Positions 12,665 through 24,165 of a DNA stretch of 64,000 nt are shown one piece after another; position 1 is the stretch's first letter; each line of letters opens with the position of its first letter. Source of the stretch: Yamagishiella unicocca (lineage: Eukaryota > Chlorophyta > Chlorophyceae > Chlamydomonadales > Volvocaceae). The stretch is from the NCBI GenBank assembly GCA_003116995.1, contig BDSL01000168.1, positions 59,605-123,604 of the forward strand, read 5' to 3'. Position numbers and translations under genes: made by a program. Under the pieces are notes generated by a model. That model searched no databases. It saw only the letters and a list, made by a program, of their open reading frames with translations, and was not told the DNA's origin.

Positions 12665-15600
12665 CGCACGAAATTGCACGATTTTGGGTGGCCCAGCTGC
12701 GCGCGGCATCGGCCGGTGGCCGTGTCGTATATTCGTACGGTATTGTCCATGCTGGCGCTGGCGCACTGGCGGCCGTCCGGGCTGAAGGCCACGCTAAGGA
12801 CGGAGTTAGTGTGGCCCTGCGAGTGTGGTGAGTACACAAGGGCGGTACGGTGCGGTAGGTACGGTGGGAGGGTGGGAAGCATGTCCATGGCGAGGCAGAA
12901 AGCAGCAGGGTGGGGCGGAAAGGTGGCGTTTCGGTGTGCACGGTTGGAGTTTGCCCAGAGTTTGCATGGCCAGTGGGAACGACGGGGCTCTGCAGGCCGG
13001 AAGCCGCACCGTACCTCACTAAGACCGCCCTACCCACCGGATACAGCAGGTACAGTAGGATTGAGCGCGGTGGAGAGAGGCACCGTGCAATGACCGCAAA
13101 CCTCACAACGCGAAAGGAAGCCCCCCACCGCGCCGCACCTTGAGCACTGCCTCGCAGGCGGGCCACACGCCCTGCGATGCCGGCAGCACCCCGCCCGTCC
13201 GCCACGCCTGCGACGCCGCCGCCACAGCCTGGTGCAGCTTCGTGTGCAGCGGCGCGCTGCGCAGCGCGTGCGCGTGCAGCTGGTCACTGCGCTTCAGGTG
13301 CTGCAGGTCGAACAGGTTGGCGCGCAGCCACCGGAACGCGTCGTAGCTGAGCCGCGTGTGCGTCAGGGCCGTGAGCCCGCCCAGCGCGCTTATCAGCGCG
13401 GGGCCGTGGCCCGCCTCCAGCACCGCCTGGAGCAGCTCAAAGTCCGCCAGCAGCTCGTCCAGCTGCGCCGCCGCCTCGTCAGCCAGCTGCTGCTGCCGCT
13501 GCGGCGGCGCCGCCGCCCCCGCGGCGGCACAGGCGCTCGACTCCTGTGCCTGCGCCGCCGCCACGAGGTGCGGAAAGAGGTAGCGCAGCGTGTAATCGGA
13601 GTTGGAGCTGTCGATGGAGCGGCGCTGCAGCCAGGCGCGTGCGAGGTGCAGGCCTATGAGCGCGTGCCCCAGGTGCACCTTGGCGGCGAAGGCGCCGCTC
13701 TTGTCCAGCAGCCAGTCGGCCAGCGACTTGTGCACCTGTGAACGGCCGAATGCGCGCGGCGGGGGCGCGTGCATGTCTCCGGGCTCATGGGTGCGTCTCA
13801 AGTGTCGACGCGGTATTGGCCCGGGCAGTCGGTGCAGCGGCGTGCAGAGGCGCCGCTTCCTCGTGCCATGGCGGAGGGGCGTGGCGGGCAGAGATGGGCA
13901 GAGACAGGTCCGGCATGTAGCGACGTATGGCCGGCCATGGCGAGGACTGGCGCGGCATCCAAGACCCAAACACACTGTCCTCTCTACAGCGCATTCGGCT
14001 CTCAACGCCTTCAGACCACCGCCCACCGCCCTCGCATCCCTGACCCGCACACAAACAAATACGCGGCCCCCCAAACGCTCACGCTCGCGCACCATGTACA
14101 GGTGGTGCTCCTCCACATAGAACAGCACCTTGTAACCCGGCAGCAGCTCGATGGCGGGGCCCAGCCCCAGTTGCTGGATGAAGGACTGGCTCAGCGGCTC
14201 CTGCGCCGCCACCACGCAAGCCACCAGGTCTCGCACCATGTCCAACGTAGGCAGCTGCAGCTGCTGCTGGTGCTGCTGCTGGTGGTGGTCCTGCTGCTCT
14301 TGCTCGCCCTGTTGTTGTATGGCGCTGGGTGGCCGCTGCGGCGGCGGCGGCGGCGGCGCGGCCGCTGCGGCTGCAGCCGCGAGGTGTTGGTACGAGCGCT
14401 TGAAGATGCAGCCAAAGAGGCGGTACACGTCGGCCTGCTGCGGGATGTGTACGGTGACGTGCGTGTCCTGCCCATGCGGTGGCCGGCCGGAGGTGTCTGG
14501 CGGTGCGTCGCGGCCGCCTGTGTCCGTACTGCTAGGTGAAGCTCGCCTGGACGTATTGGCGGAGCTGGCGGCGGCGGCGGCGGCTCCGTCTTCACTCGCG
14601 GCCGTGAGTGCCGTGAGTGCCGCGAGGACGGTGTGGTACACCATCACGCCGCCGCCGCCGCCGCCACCATCTTCCGCCCGCGACACTCGCAGCTCCGCCG
14701 GCGCTAGCACCAGCACTTCGTCGCAGCCGAAGGTGCGCTCCAGGCACGGCAGCACCTGGCCGGTCGCCGCGGTGGGCCGCGTCGTGAACACGAAGCGCAC
14801 GCAAAGCGGCAGTTTGTGCAGGTGTGACGTGATGAACTGCAGCGCCGTGTTGCCGCACGCCAGAGGGCACACGCCGCCGCCGGCGCCGCCGCAGCCGGCG
14901 ACCTGCAGCTGCTGCTCCAGAGGGTCCGCCTCGTCCAGTGCGTCGATCAGCACCACCACCTGAAGTGCTGGTGGTGGTGCTGTCGGTGGGTCTGTGGGTG
15001 CTGTCGGCGGGTGGTGTCGGCGGGTGCTGTCGGTGGGTGGGTGGGTGGGTGCTGTCGGCGACAGCACCGCAGACAATGGGTCATCACTGTCTGCGGTGCT
15101 GTCGCCGGCCTGTCGTTGCTGGCGCCACTTGGCCTCGAGGTCTTGCAGCGGCCGCAGGACGAGCTCCTCAAAGGCGGCCTTCATGTCGAGCAGCTGATCG
15201 ACCCGCGCGACGGTGAGTTGTAGGATGGCTGAGCCGAACTCCGTGATGCTGTTTCGGTTTTGTGGTGTTTCGTGTTGTGCGGGTTTGGGTTCCGGTGCGG
15301 TCCCCAGGCAGGCCGGGCGACAGGGCGCCCATGCGGTGAGGGGCCGGGAGGGATGGAGGGCCATGGCGTTAGGCTTAGCTGGCGCGGAGCGTTGGTTAAA
15401 GTGCGTCGGGTTGGTGCGTCGGGTGTATGCAAACGCAGCTACCGCGTGGTCGAATGGACAGAGGCACGCCAGCACACACAGGTCCGCACAGCCCCACAGC
15501 TGCCAGCGCGCAAATCACAGCATGGGGGCCCCAGCAACGCGATCGCCTGCCCGCCTGGCCCGCCCGGTCCGCACCTATCCGCCAGCTGGAAAGCGAGGCA

Positions 15601-18600
15601 CTTGATGACGCGAACGGGGTCCAGCCGCCGGCTGTCCGAGTACTTGATGAAGTGGTACGCCGTGACCGCGCCGCGCATCTCCGGCAGCGTCGCCAGCGCC
15701 GCCGACAGCGTGGACTTGCCCTCGCCCGCGCCGCCAGCCACCACCAGCACGCGCGGCCCCCCCAACGCCAGCCACTCATGCACTCGACCCAGCCGCCACT
15801 TCGTCCTCGCCTTCTCCACGGGCGCCATCAGGCGGCGCAGGTCGATCCGGTAGGAGAGCGGCTCGAGCATGATCTGCAGCTTGAGCTTGTTGTTGAAGGC
15901 CTGCATGCAGTACAGTGCCGCGCATACCGGTGTGCTTGATGCATGCAGGCCACTTGTAAACGTGACAACGTGACAACTTGGGCCAACCGCAAAGCAGCAT
16001 CGCTGACTCGGCATAGTCCCCAACCAATCTTTACACGCGTACGACTCGCCTCTGGTGAGCGGTAATGCCGTACCACCTCCTCCAGGATGGTCTTCTTGTC
16101 TTCCGGTTTGAAGCAGTTGGCCCTTTCCACGTCGATCGAGCTGAACACCGCCGCTCGGTCTTCCGGCTTGAGGTGCATGTGAAGACCATCGGGGCCGTGC
16201 ATGCTCAGCGAGTTGGCCCTGCACAGGTGCACGCGCGCGGGTCGATTTCGCACATTCACAATTTCGTATATTCGCACTTTCAGAACTCTCACTCCATTTC
16301 ACTTCAGCATCTCCGGCTGTGTCACGTTACCGACGCCACACCGTGGCTCGACCTTCGCCACAGCCACATCTCCAAAAGGCGGGCGTTCGGCACACCCGCC
16401 GTTCTCCCTCACGGCATACAGCAAGGATATGCAAGGGCCATGTACAACAGTACGGCAGCAGCGGGGGCGTGCCTGCGCGTATGAACGCACCACTCGAAGA
16501 TGCACCAGGCGCGGCTGGCGGGGCTGCACCGCTCCCAGTCCAGCACCACGATCATGCCCGCGCTGCACGTCTCCACCGTGCGCCTGAAGGTGCAGGGGCG
16601 CAAGTCGCAGGCGTGCGCTGCGGTGTCCGCGTGCTGGTTGACCGTGAAGATGTCCAGCCACACGGTCACATCGTCGCTGGCGTCCTGCGGGCGGGTGGGG
16701 CAGGCGTGGCGGGCGCGGTGCGCGGGGTGGGCGTGGATCAGCGACTTGTGTGCTGCAAGTGTGCTACCGTAGCTCCTAGCCGGCTTGGAGAACAAGCTCG
16801 CGAGACACGGCCGACTGGCCCACCGGTGCTCCCCTGTCTCGCTCCCCATGGAAGGGACCGGTACGCTGCCAGGATCCAAGGGCTATTCAACCCCGCTGCC
16901 GAAGCTCATCAGTCAATCGATCGATTTGTGTGTACACGCCGTACGAGTGTACGTCCCCTGCTGATCAACGGGAACGGGTGACGCAGGCCGCTTGGGCGCC
17001 CCCGCACCTGCAGGTACGTGAGGACGTAGTCGAACAGCCTCGACGCGCGGTTTTGCCCTGCGTGGTACGTGGAACAGCAAGGAAGGGTCGGCATCAGCCG
17101 TGACACGGCAGCGTCTCCAAGCACCGTGCGTACCACTTGCCATGTGTGGGTCAGCGCGGGACATTTGCTGGCATCCCTGGCGCCCTGGACGAACAAACAG
17201 ATTAGGCACGTACAAGGTCCATTGGCACATCCGCAGCAGGTCCATTGGGCCGGGCCGCAGCGGCCGGCCGCAAGAGGACCGCGACGACCGTGACGACCGC
17301 AACCCGGGAGGTAGAGCCAAGGTAGGGCGAACCTAAAAACGTGCTCGCAGCAGAATGTCAAAAGTTTGTGAGGAATCCAACAATCAACAAAGCGTCCAGA
17401 CAGACGTTGATGCGCCGTCCATGGCACCACAGAACGGATACGCCCGCGCGGCTTCTGAGCCACCGACTGCAACCAACATGCCCCCAGCCGGCCACGGTTC
17501 ACGCGCTCGCACAGGAGAGCCCAGTTGATCAAGGCGGTAGGCGCGTGGTATGGTCATCAGTACGTACGTAAGGCAATGTGAGCGGTAGGTAGCATTCTCT
17601 TGTGAGCTGCGTATAGGAAGCTCGCCAGGCTGGCCGGGCGGCTGTCACACGTGTTACCAGCTTGCACCTGGTACGTCATCGGGAAGCACGTGCTTTTGAG
17701 TATGTACGAGTCGAAATGACGCCTGCCTGGCTCGCTGGGCACGGTGATGATACCGTATGAATGATGACGTGCTCACATGCATGACTGATGAAGTACTGCG
17801 GCGGCTTCACGTCCCGCGGGTCCACCATCTGCTCGTCCTCCACCTCCAGCAGCCGGCAGCTTTGCGACAGTGTGACCACCTTCACCCATTGACTGTTGAC
17901 TTCCTCCGTACTGTAGGTTGCTTGTACGACATCAATTGGTGGGTCGGTTGGTCGGCGTGTGTGTGGTGGTGGTGGGGGGGGTTAAAAAGAAGCGAGTGGG
18001 GGGGGAGGTAGGGGTGGTTACCAGTAGATGAGGGCGGGGGCGGGAGGGAGAGCGAGTGGCGGCGGTTCCATCCCCGGCAGCGGGTTGGGTGGCCGAGCCG
18101 TGCAGTGCCGTAAGGTGGGGTGCACACGGTGGTGCAGGCGGTAGTGCAGACGGAGTATGTGCCAAGGAAGACACATGGGAAGATGGGATGGCCGGGTGCC
18201 TGCGGGTAAGGGGGCAGCAGCAGCCCCAGCAGCGGCTGAGCAGCCCCCCCAAAGCAAGGATACCCCCCCATTCGCGCCCTCGACTTCCAAGTACGCAGCT
18301 CCTCTCCCGGTTCACCTCGCTCACACGCCGGTCCTCGCCCCCCGACCTCCTCGCCCTCACCCTCGTCCATCGGCCCCACCCCCCGGCCGTTTCCCCCTGG
18401 CCCCCCGTGCCTCTCTCGTCCACCGCACCGCAAGCCGCACGAACCCACACCTCCAGCTTTCGCCCGCCTCCTTGACCGAACGGACGACCCCTGTGTGACG
18501 GCTCTACGCGTGTGGCGTCCCCCTGCTACCGGGAGTAGTGGAAGCCAGTCCCCTACCAGGCCCGCTCCCTGGTCGGCCGCGTCATCCACCCGTTTTGTAC

Positions 18601-19328
18601 CCAGCCCCGGTCGTGTCCCCAAACGGCCTACCGGTCCATCCCTCGCCCATGGCCCGGCCCGGTCCCCCCTTTCATGCCGCGCCATTGCCGGTTTGTCTTC
18701 CACATCCGCCATTCTGCTTGTCAACCCCGCCGCGGTGCGCGGCTGCCTTACGGTTGCTGATTTTCCCTCTCCCCCTTGCGCGCATTGCTCGCCGTGCCCT
18801 TCCTGACGTCGCGGCGGTTTGCCTCCTGGACACATGTGGGCATACCGTTGCCCTGGTGTTCGGGTGGGGGTTGGGAGCTCGGGACCATACTTTTCTTGAT
18901 TGCCATTGCCCATGGCCGGCGACTGCCGCCGATCTCGACGCTGATTTCACTACGGATAACATGTTTCTGCGTTAGGCGCGCCATTTGACCCATGAGGCCC
19001 CCCTTTTGCCACCACGCGCGCAAACCCGCCTTGACTCTCCATTTGGTGTCACCCATGCATCCACGTACCTCATATTGTAAAACTTATCGCCGAATTTCTT
19101 GATCAGCAGGTTTTGCAACTTGCGCAACCCGCGAAGCGTGATTCCCAGCTTGGACGCCGCCAGCGGGTCTCCTTCCTCCTCCCCTGCAGGCACCAGCGGC
19201 GTATAGCTAACGGTGCGAGCATGACAGGACGATTGCCCGTCGGACCGGACGCCCCAACGCCGGAACACCCGTCGTATGTCTGATGGATGAATCGCTCCAT
19301 CTAATGCACTATGTTTAGGTACATGCAT
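9298..19328 (-). CDS. TIR-like / NACHT / 21xWD40 STAND (NLR-type) protein
   Basis: Nine exons fit in phase: 19328-19069, 17910-17777, 17057-17008, 16684-16491, 16218-16050, 15900-15575, 15248-14093, 13735-13139 and 12816-9298, giving about 2,134 residues. A divergent TIR-like domain lies at about 125-215 (FISHAW, VTVWLDIF, RAWCIFEW). The ISHAW Trp codon is split by intron 2 and the FEW Trp by intron 4. A linker (IDVERANCFKPEDKK) matches the same linker in the two TIR-TPR loci of this window. The NACHT NTPase follows: P-loop GGAGEGKS near 325-332 and Walker B VVVLIDALDEAD near 475-485, with a helical segment to about 960. Residues 963-2134 hold 21 WD40 repeats, enough for three seven-bladed propellers, with poly-Gly/Ala insertions. 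Such proteins sense a ligand through the repeats and oligomerise by ATP. Intron 5 appears to use a GC donor (GAG/GCGAGT). The first exon and its ATG (19326-19328) are the least certain part. I see no internal stop. Confidence 0.85.
15058..15105. repeat. Perfect 18-bp palindromic hairpin inside the NACHT exon
   Basis: GCGACAGCACCGCAGACA (15058-15075) and its exact complement (15088-15105) flank a 12-nt loop. It lies in an in-frame, low-complexity Pro/Thr insertion just before Walker B, next to GGTGGGT-type simple repeats (14965-15055). The same GACAGCACCGC motif is reiterated in the WD40 exon near 6720-6760 and 10280-10320. Confidence 0.9.
17911..19068 (-). other. Long low-complexity intron 1 of the NLR-type gene
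   Basis: Bounded by donor GAG/GTACGT at 19068 and acceptor CTACAG at 17911; joining restores AG+T = Ser in phase. It contains G-runs (17965-18010) and C-rich tracts (18240-18480), which leave long but meaningless frames on both strands (e.g. a 343-codon minus-strand frame). The intron is longer than the others of this gene, so a missed exon or a different 5' end is possible. Confidence 0.55.
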
Positions 19329-21189
19329 TCTGGAAATTAGTCGGTCGACACGGACGTAAGTGCCGTTCGTGTCGTACTTTACCTGCTGTAGCCGTCCGCG
19401 TGGAGCCACAGCCCGCATCGGAAGGGGGACGGGAGCCCGCTGCTGGTTTGGCCTGCATTGAGTCGGATCGGATCGGATGGCAGTGCATACGGAGCGGTGT
19501 GCAGGTTGCAGCCGAGTCAATTACTAAAACGCCGTACGTTTACCAGGCCTTACCGCCCCCACGCTCGTTTCAAGTGTCCAGGTCGAGGCCAACAGGTCAG
19601 GAAAACTCTAATGAAGCACGGGACAAGCACGAAAATAAGCATCCAACGTAATTGCACCTGCGACTTGCCGCGCCCAGGGAACCTTATGGTGCTAATATTA
19701 CAAAGAGGTTCTAGAGCTCCATAGCGGCTACGAAATAAATGGAAAAAGCAGTCCCTCAGGTTTGTTTTGTCTGCACGCCGGAGTGGCATCGCGGACAGAG
19801 TTCCGAACCTGGGGTACCCACTGGTGCCCATTTCGGCTTCCCGATGAAAGCATCGTGTCGCAGGTCCTCTCGACTGACTTATCTGAATCCGAAAGCCGGT
19901 CACGGTAATCCTAAAGGTCGGAACCGGTATTCCTGTGGGCAAACTTCGTCTATCCCACCAAAGAACTTGTTATGCTCATACAAGAAAAATTGGTCCAGTG
20001 TGATGTTTACTCCACACTACCAGTGTGATGTATACCCCACACTATTGCTCTAAAAATGGGTCCAGTGTGATGTATACCCCACACTATTGCTCCGTTACTG
20101 CTGGATGTGTGCTCACAGTTGAACACGCGATACAGCCCCTTCAGCCCGCCGACATCCGCAAGCAAGCTTCCTGCTGCAGCTGATGTGTTGGTGTTATACA
20201 CATCTGCCTGTAACGCCACCAGGCTTGCAAACACATGCCCTTCCGACGTGCACAGCTGCACTGCATCCTTGCCATGTTGCATGTATCGATGTATGCCAAA
20301 TGCGCCTCAGACATCCTGCTTGCGGCCCGCCCGCCCGCCCACCCACCATGCCAGCCACTCAGCCCGCTGTTCACAGCCTCGCTACGGGCACGACGGACTC
20401 GCCAACAAACCAATTTCAGCGCCAGGCGTGCAAATTGCCAGGGCGCAGCTTCTACGTGGCGCTTACCTTGTAAGGACTCGCTGGCTGCCCCAGAACCATT
20501 GCCATTGTTGATAAATGCAATGAGTGGGCGACACCGAGCGACGCTTGCAGCAAGGGGGGCCGAAGCTGTTGGTCAGCGTGGTCCGCCGGAACTCAGGAAT
20601 TGCTCAGAGCTCAGTAACTAGGAATAGGGTGAGATCTGCAAGCAGGCGCGTGTAAAAACAGTTGCTTGAAGACGAAGACAAAGACAAGAATGATGAAGAA
20701 AAGGACAACGGAGTTAGCAACCAGGCCGGTGACAGCATAATTATGCATTCATCGCACTGTCCTCGCTTGCCGCTGTGCATTGGCAATAACGACACGAAGA
20801 AACCAGTCAGAGAAAGAACAACGCAAGAACGAAGGAAGGACTGCTACTACCCACCGTGAGGATGCGCTGGAACCATAACCTTACCATCATTTCCTGCTTT
20901 GAGGTTGCAGACGGTCCACAGTGTACCTTGTGTACAGTGCCCACAACGCTTGCCGCTCAGTGTGCGAGAATCCGGTGTCACCGCATGCGGGGCCTTATGG
21001 CCCCGCCGACCCTGGTCATGCCTCGCGATCGGCCATCGTCAACGCGCCTCGATCTAGTACTCTGTAACATCCAGCGTAAACTCGCTTTCAATGCCATTCC
21101 ACCCGGCTGTCACTTTAAAGACAGCAAAGCGCCGAATCGATTTTCAGTGATGCCGGCTCTCGCATTTTGTAGCCAGCTGCTTCACATGC
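19329..21189. other. No gene seen; short tandem repeat
   Basis: Expected to hold the promoter of the minus-strand NLR-type gene, but no motif can be named. The minus strand at 20110-20280 has a modest protein-like stretch (ASLVALQADVYNTNTS) with no recognisable family. Confidence 0.4.
19995..20092. repeat. Three short repeats with AGTGTG/CACACT arms
   Basis: CCAGTGTGATGT...CCACACT occurs at 19995, 20020 and 20062. Each unit contains complementary AGTGTG and CACACT, so each can fold on itself. Confidence 0.75.
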
Positions 21190-22022
21190 GATAGTATTCA
21201 GCCACAGCTACCCAAATGGGCGCCCGCCCTGCATGACATCACTGGCCCCGAGCCTGTGGTGGTCGTGGGCACTTTGCCTGTGCTGAAGCGCGGCGCTCCC
21301 GACGACACTGCGCCATCCGGCACCGGGCCCCTCAAGGGGGACGACCTCACACTGCTCTTTGGCAAAGACGAGGTAAGCACACGTCCTTCTACGCATGTAC
21401 GTGACAGCGCTCCGGCCGAAAGTGGGAACCCTGATCTTATCGCATTCATCCGTCCATCACAGGGGCTGGAAGGTGCTGGACGGGTCAGCGAAGGACCGCG
21501 TTTCTTGGCGCGCGGACATCAGTAGACAGGGGTGGCTTGTGGTCCCGGATGGACCATCACGCTTCGGGTGACGGGCAGATGCACAAGGTGGCCATGGCTG
21601 GCAAAGCATATGTGCATACCGATCCGACCAATCTCGCCGGCGGATGAGGTCTGGCAGGCAGAGACGTACCATGATGCGCAGGAAGGGTGTGCCGTACTTT
21701 GGCCTCAGCGGCCCCGTGTTGATTGGGGGGTCGGTTAAGGGAAGGCAGGGGAATGACAGGATAGACTGGGCGGGCGCACGCTGAGCACTGCAGCTTCAAC
21801 GGGCTGTAGACCTCGACGTGTGCCAGGGCGCCAAGGGGGTGCGCAGGGAAGAGGTGCCGGCCCAAAACCTTTTGCGGGGAACTTTGCCGCCGTACCCTCC
21901 TCCTCAGCGGCCCCTGTTGCCGGGCTGGTTCGTGGGACCCCGGTGATGAGCAGATGCACAAGGTAGTGGTACGCTGCGCCAGACTCCCTATGCTTGCCAA
22001 GCACATGTTAAGTCAGACCCAC
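21190..22022 (+). other. Exon-like sequence without a recognisable gene
   Basis: The frame ending GDDLTLLFGKDE at 21372 is followed by a good donor (GAG/GTAAGC), and CATCACAG at about 21464 could be an acceptor, but joining gives a stop after about 20 codons. Two related stretches (GCAGATGCACAAGGT at 21575 and 21950) suggest an old duplication. No family is recognised; it may be a decayed gene. Confidence 0.2.
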
Positions 22023-22065
22023 GCCCTCCCATCTCACCCGCTCTCACAGGGTGAGATGGGAGGGC
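22023..22065. repeat. Perfect 17-bp inverted repeat
   Basis: Arms 22023-22039 (GCCCTCCCATCTCACCC) and 22049-22065 are exact complements separated by 9 nt. No flanking target duplication was seen. Confidence 0.9.
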
Positions 22066-22197
22066 CTTCGCCTCAGGCTCCTGCCACTCAACCTCACCCT
22101 CGTGGTCATTGGGTCGAGCACCCTCGCCCATGGATCCCTCTGTCCCCTGCCCAAACTGGACAGCACAGCAGTCCGCGTGGGACTGATGAGGTCAGGT

Positions 22198-22650
22198 CAC
22201 CGAATCTTTGCCAACATCCGAGAGAGCGATGTTGTGTGGGATATTTGCAGGGAGCCGCAGGCTGTGCGTTCGGTGTCCGCCAGTTGCTGTCAGCCACCTC
22301 TGTTCGACGTCCTTTTGCAATTTGGGGAAATATGGCCGTGGCGTTGTGCTTCCATTGCTTTGCAGCCCATTGAATTGGTCATTGTATAGATCATCGTTAC
22401 AGAATTGCGGCGCGGCTGTGCAACGTGCGAGGCGCCAAATACATGGACAGACGCTGAGGGGAGTCCGCGGGTTCTGAGCTGGAGGGCCGTGTGACTGCCG
22501 CCGAATCTTTGCCGAATTGTTGCCATCATCCGAGAGAGCGATGTTGTGTGGTATATTTGCAGGGAGCCGCAGGCTGTGCGTTCGGTGTCCGCCAGTTGCT
22601 GTCAGCCACCTCTGTTCGACGTCCTATTGCAATTTGGGGAATATGACCGT
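22198..22650. repeat. Direct repeat of about 150 bp, two copies
   Basis: The block from CGAATCTTTGCC to CAATTTGGGGAA is present at about 22199-22330 and again at 22502-22640 with a few changes. The second copy is followed by a short GT microsatellite (22656-22672). No coding function is evident. Confidence 0.85.
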
Positions 22651-22830
22651 GGCGATGTGTGTGTGTGTGTGGTTACAGTGGGCTCCAGACCCCCTAAGAG
22701 GAAGAACCAGCGGGCCATATGGCCGTGCACTGCAGCGGAACAACCAGGGCGAAGCAACCCCAACCCGTCTTTCATGAAGCGCGCTTGCATTCCTGTTGGT
22801 TGATGCCGCGCGTTCCAACCGCTAGTCATT

Positions 22831-24165
22831 ATGCTCTCCCCAAATCTGCACAGAAGACCTTCTTTCCATGATCCGAATGGGCGTTTGAGGCGGTTCAACT
22901 CCAGGGCTATGCGCTGCCAGAGTCAACCGCGCCCCGCAGTGTCAACGCCGGGACCTGTCTGTGACGTTGACGTCGCGATAATTGGCGGCGGTCCCTCTGG
23001 CCTTGCTGCGGCGGCTGCCTTGCAGCGAGTATTGGGCGGCACAGCGTCGATTAGGGTGAGCCATGAGCCTCCCTCGTGCGGCTGCTGAGGAAGCTCCACT
23101 TGATTCGGGAGATAGAGACCGTCCCCGGCCGCGAAAACACCCCAAGCCATTACCGAAACACCCCAAGCTGTCACCCAAACTGCTGCCTCGGGCCTGTGAG
23201 GTCTTGCCTGGGGCTTGGTCAAGCACGCGCGCGGAGCTGTTGCCACTGCCCGGAAAGCTGTGGACCACCCGCCTGTCGAGGCTGCCGACCGGCCGGTATA
23301 CGGTATATGCGTGCAGGTGTTTGAGTCGCGTGGGCCGTCCGGCGAGAGAGGCGCACAGATACGACTGGACATCAATGGCCTCCGCGCGCTGGAGGCGATT
23401 GACCCATGCACCGTGCACAGGTGCGCACCTCTGCCTCTGCCGCCGCCACCTCTGCGGCCGCCACCGCTTCTGCCGCCACCGCGGCCGCCGCCTCTGTTGC
23501 CTCCACCACCGCCGTCGCGTGTTTCGGGGCGACTTCGAGTCACAGCTTGAGCAGCACGGTCACGCTGCCATGATGATGCAGTGGTGGACCCTGACCGAGG
23601 TCCTGGAGGCGGCACTGCCGCCCGGTGAGCGAGCCCGGAGGTGGGGACTGGGGAGGCGGGGGAAGCCGGTGACGCGCGGCGGCGGCGCAATGCGACCGGC
23701 GGCACGGGAGATTTGGATGCTGCTCCCGCGCCCCTCGCCCTCTGCGTGGGAGTGCTGCTCCCGGTTTTCCTCCTCTCCCTCCGCCCCCTCCTTCTCTCCT
23801 TTCACTCCCTTTTATGGCGCTGAGGCGTTTCATTCTCCCTCCTCTTACCATCCGCTCCTTTCACCTCCCCGTCTCTTCCATCCTCCCGTCCCCGGCCCCG
23901 CGCTATGCAACAGCTTCGGCAACAGGTCATTATTGTTGGCAACTCTTTGGTGCCGCTCCGTTCACTCGGCTTCAGTTCATTTCTTTCGGGCTCATGTTTA
24001 CCAACCTCCCATCCCCGGTTGCGGCTCCAGGTCCCACATGTCCCTTGCCCGCGCCCCCGCTTGTCAGCACCCTCCCCTCCCGTCCTCGGCACCTGCGTAG
24101 GTATGGTTCAGCACGGACTGAAGCTGGTGGACTGCGCCGTTCTACCGCCCGAGAATGATGTATGA
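22831..24165 (+). CDS. FAD-dependent monooxygenase, 3'-truncated
   Basis: Four exons fit: 22831-23055, 23317-23412 (or to 23420), 23546-23624 and 24101-24165, giving about 154 residues. The start is a 45-residue Arg/Ser-rich leader that could be an organelle transit peptide. Then comes a Rossmann FAD-binding motif (DVAIIGGGPSGLAAAAAL), the second nucleotide-binding strand (VFESRGPSGERG) with an NGLRALEAID block, and WTLTEVLEAALPPG. This order is that of UbiH/salicylate-hydroxylase-type flavin monooxygenases, which hydroxylate aromatic or isoprenoid substrates; the substrate is not predictable. Family members usually have about 350-450 residues; here the frame stops at TGA 24163 and I find no downstream substrate or C-terminal FAD motif (GD). 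It is probably a gene fragment. Exon 2's donor is ambiguous: GTGCAC at 23413 keeps the phase, the stronger GTGCGC at 23421 does not. Confidence 0.65.

Noticed and set aside
5904..12831. Plus-strand frames of 250-320 codons opposite the WD40 exon
   Set aside because: Shadows of the GC-rich WD40 coding strand; Pro/Ala/Arg-rich and without domains, present in both duplicate copies.
14965..15117. Additional intron inside the NACHT exon
   Set aside because: The stretch is low-complexity and might be spliced, but no GT donor in the right phase was found, and the frame is open through it.
17882..18913. Minus-strand frame of 343 codons
   Set aside because: Lies in the low-complexity intron 1 of the NLR-type gene and is not in the frame of the next exon.
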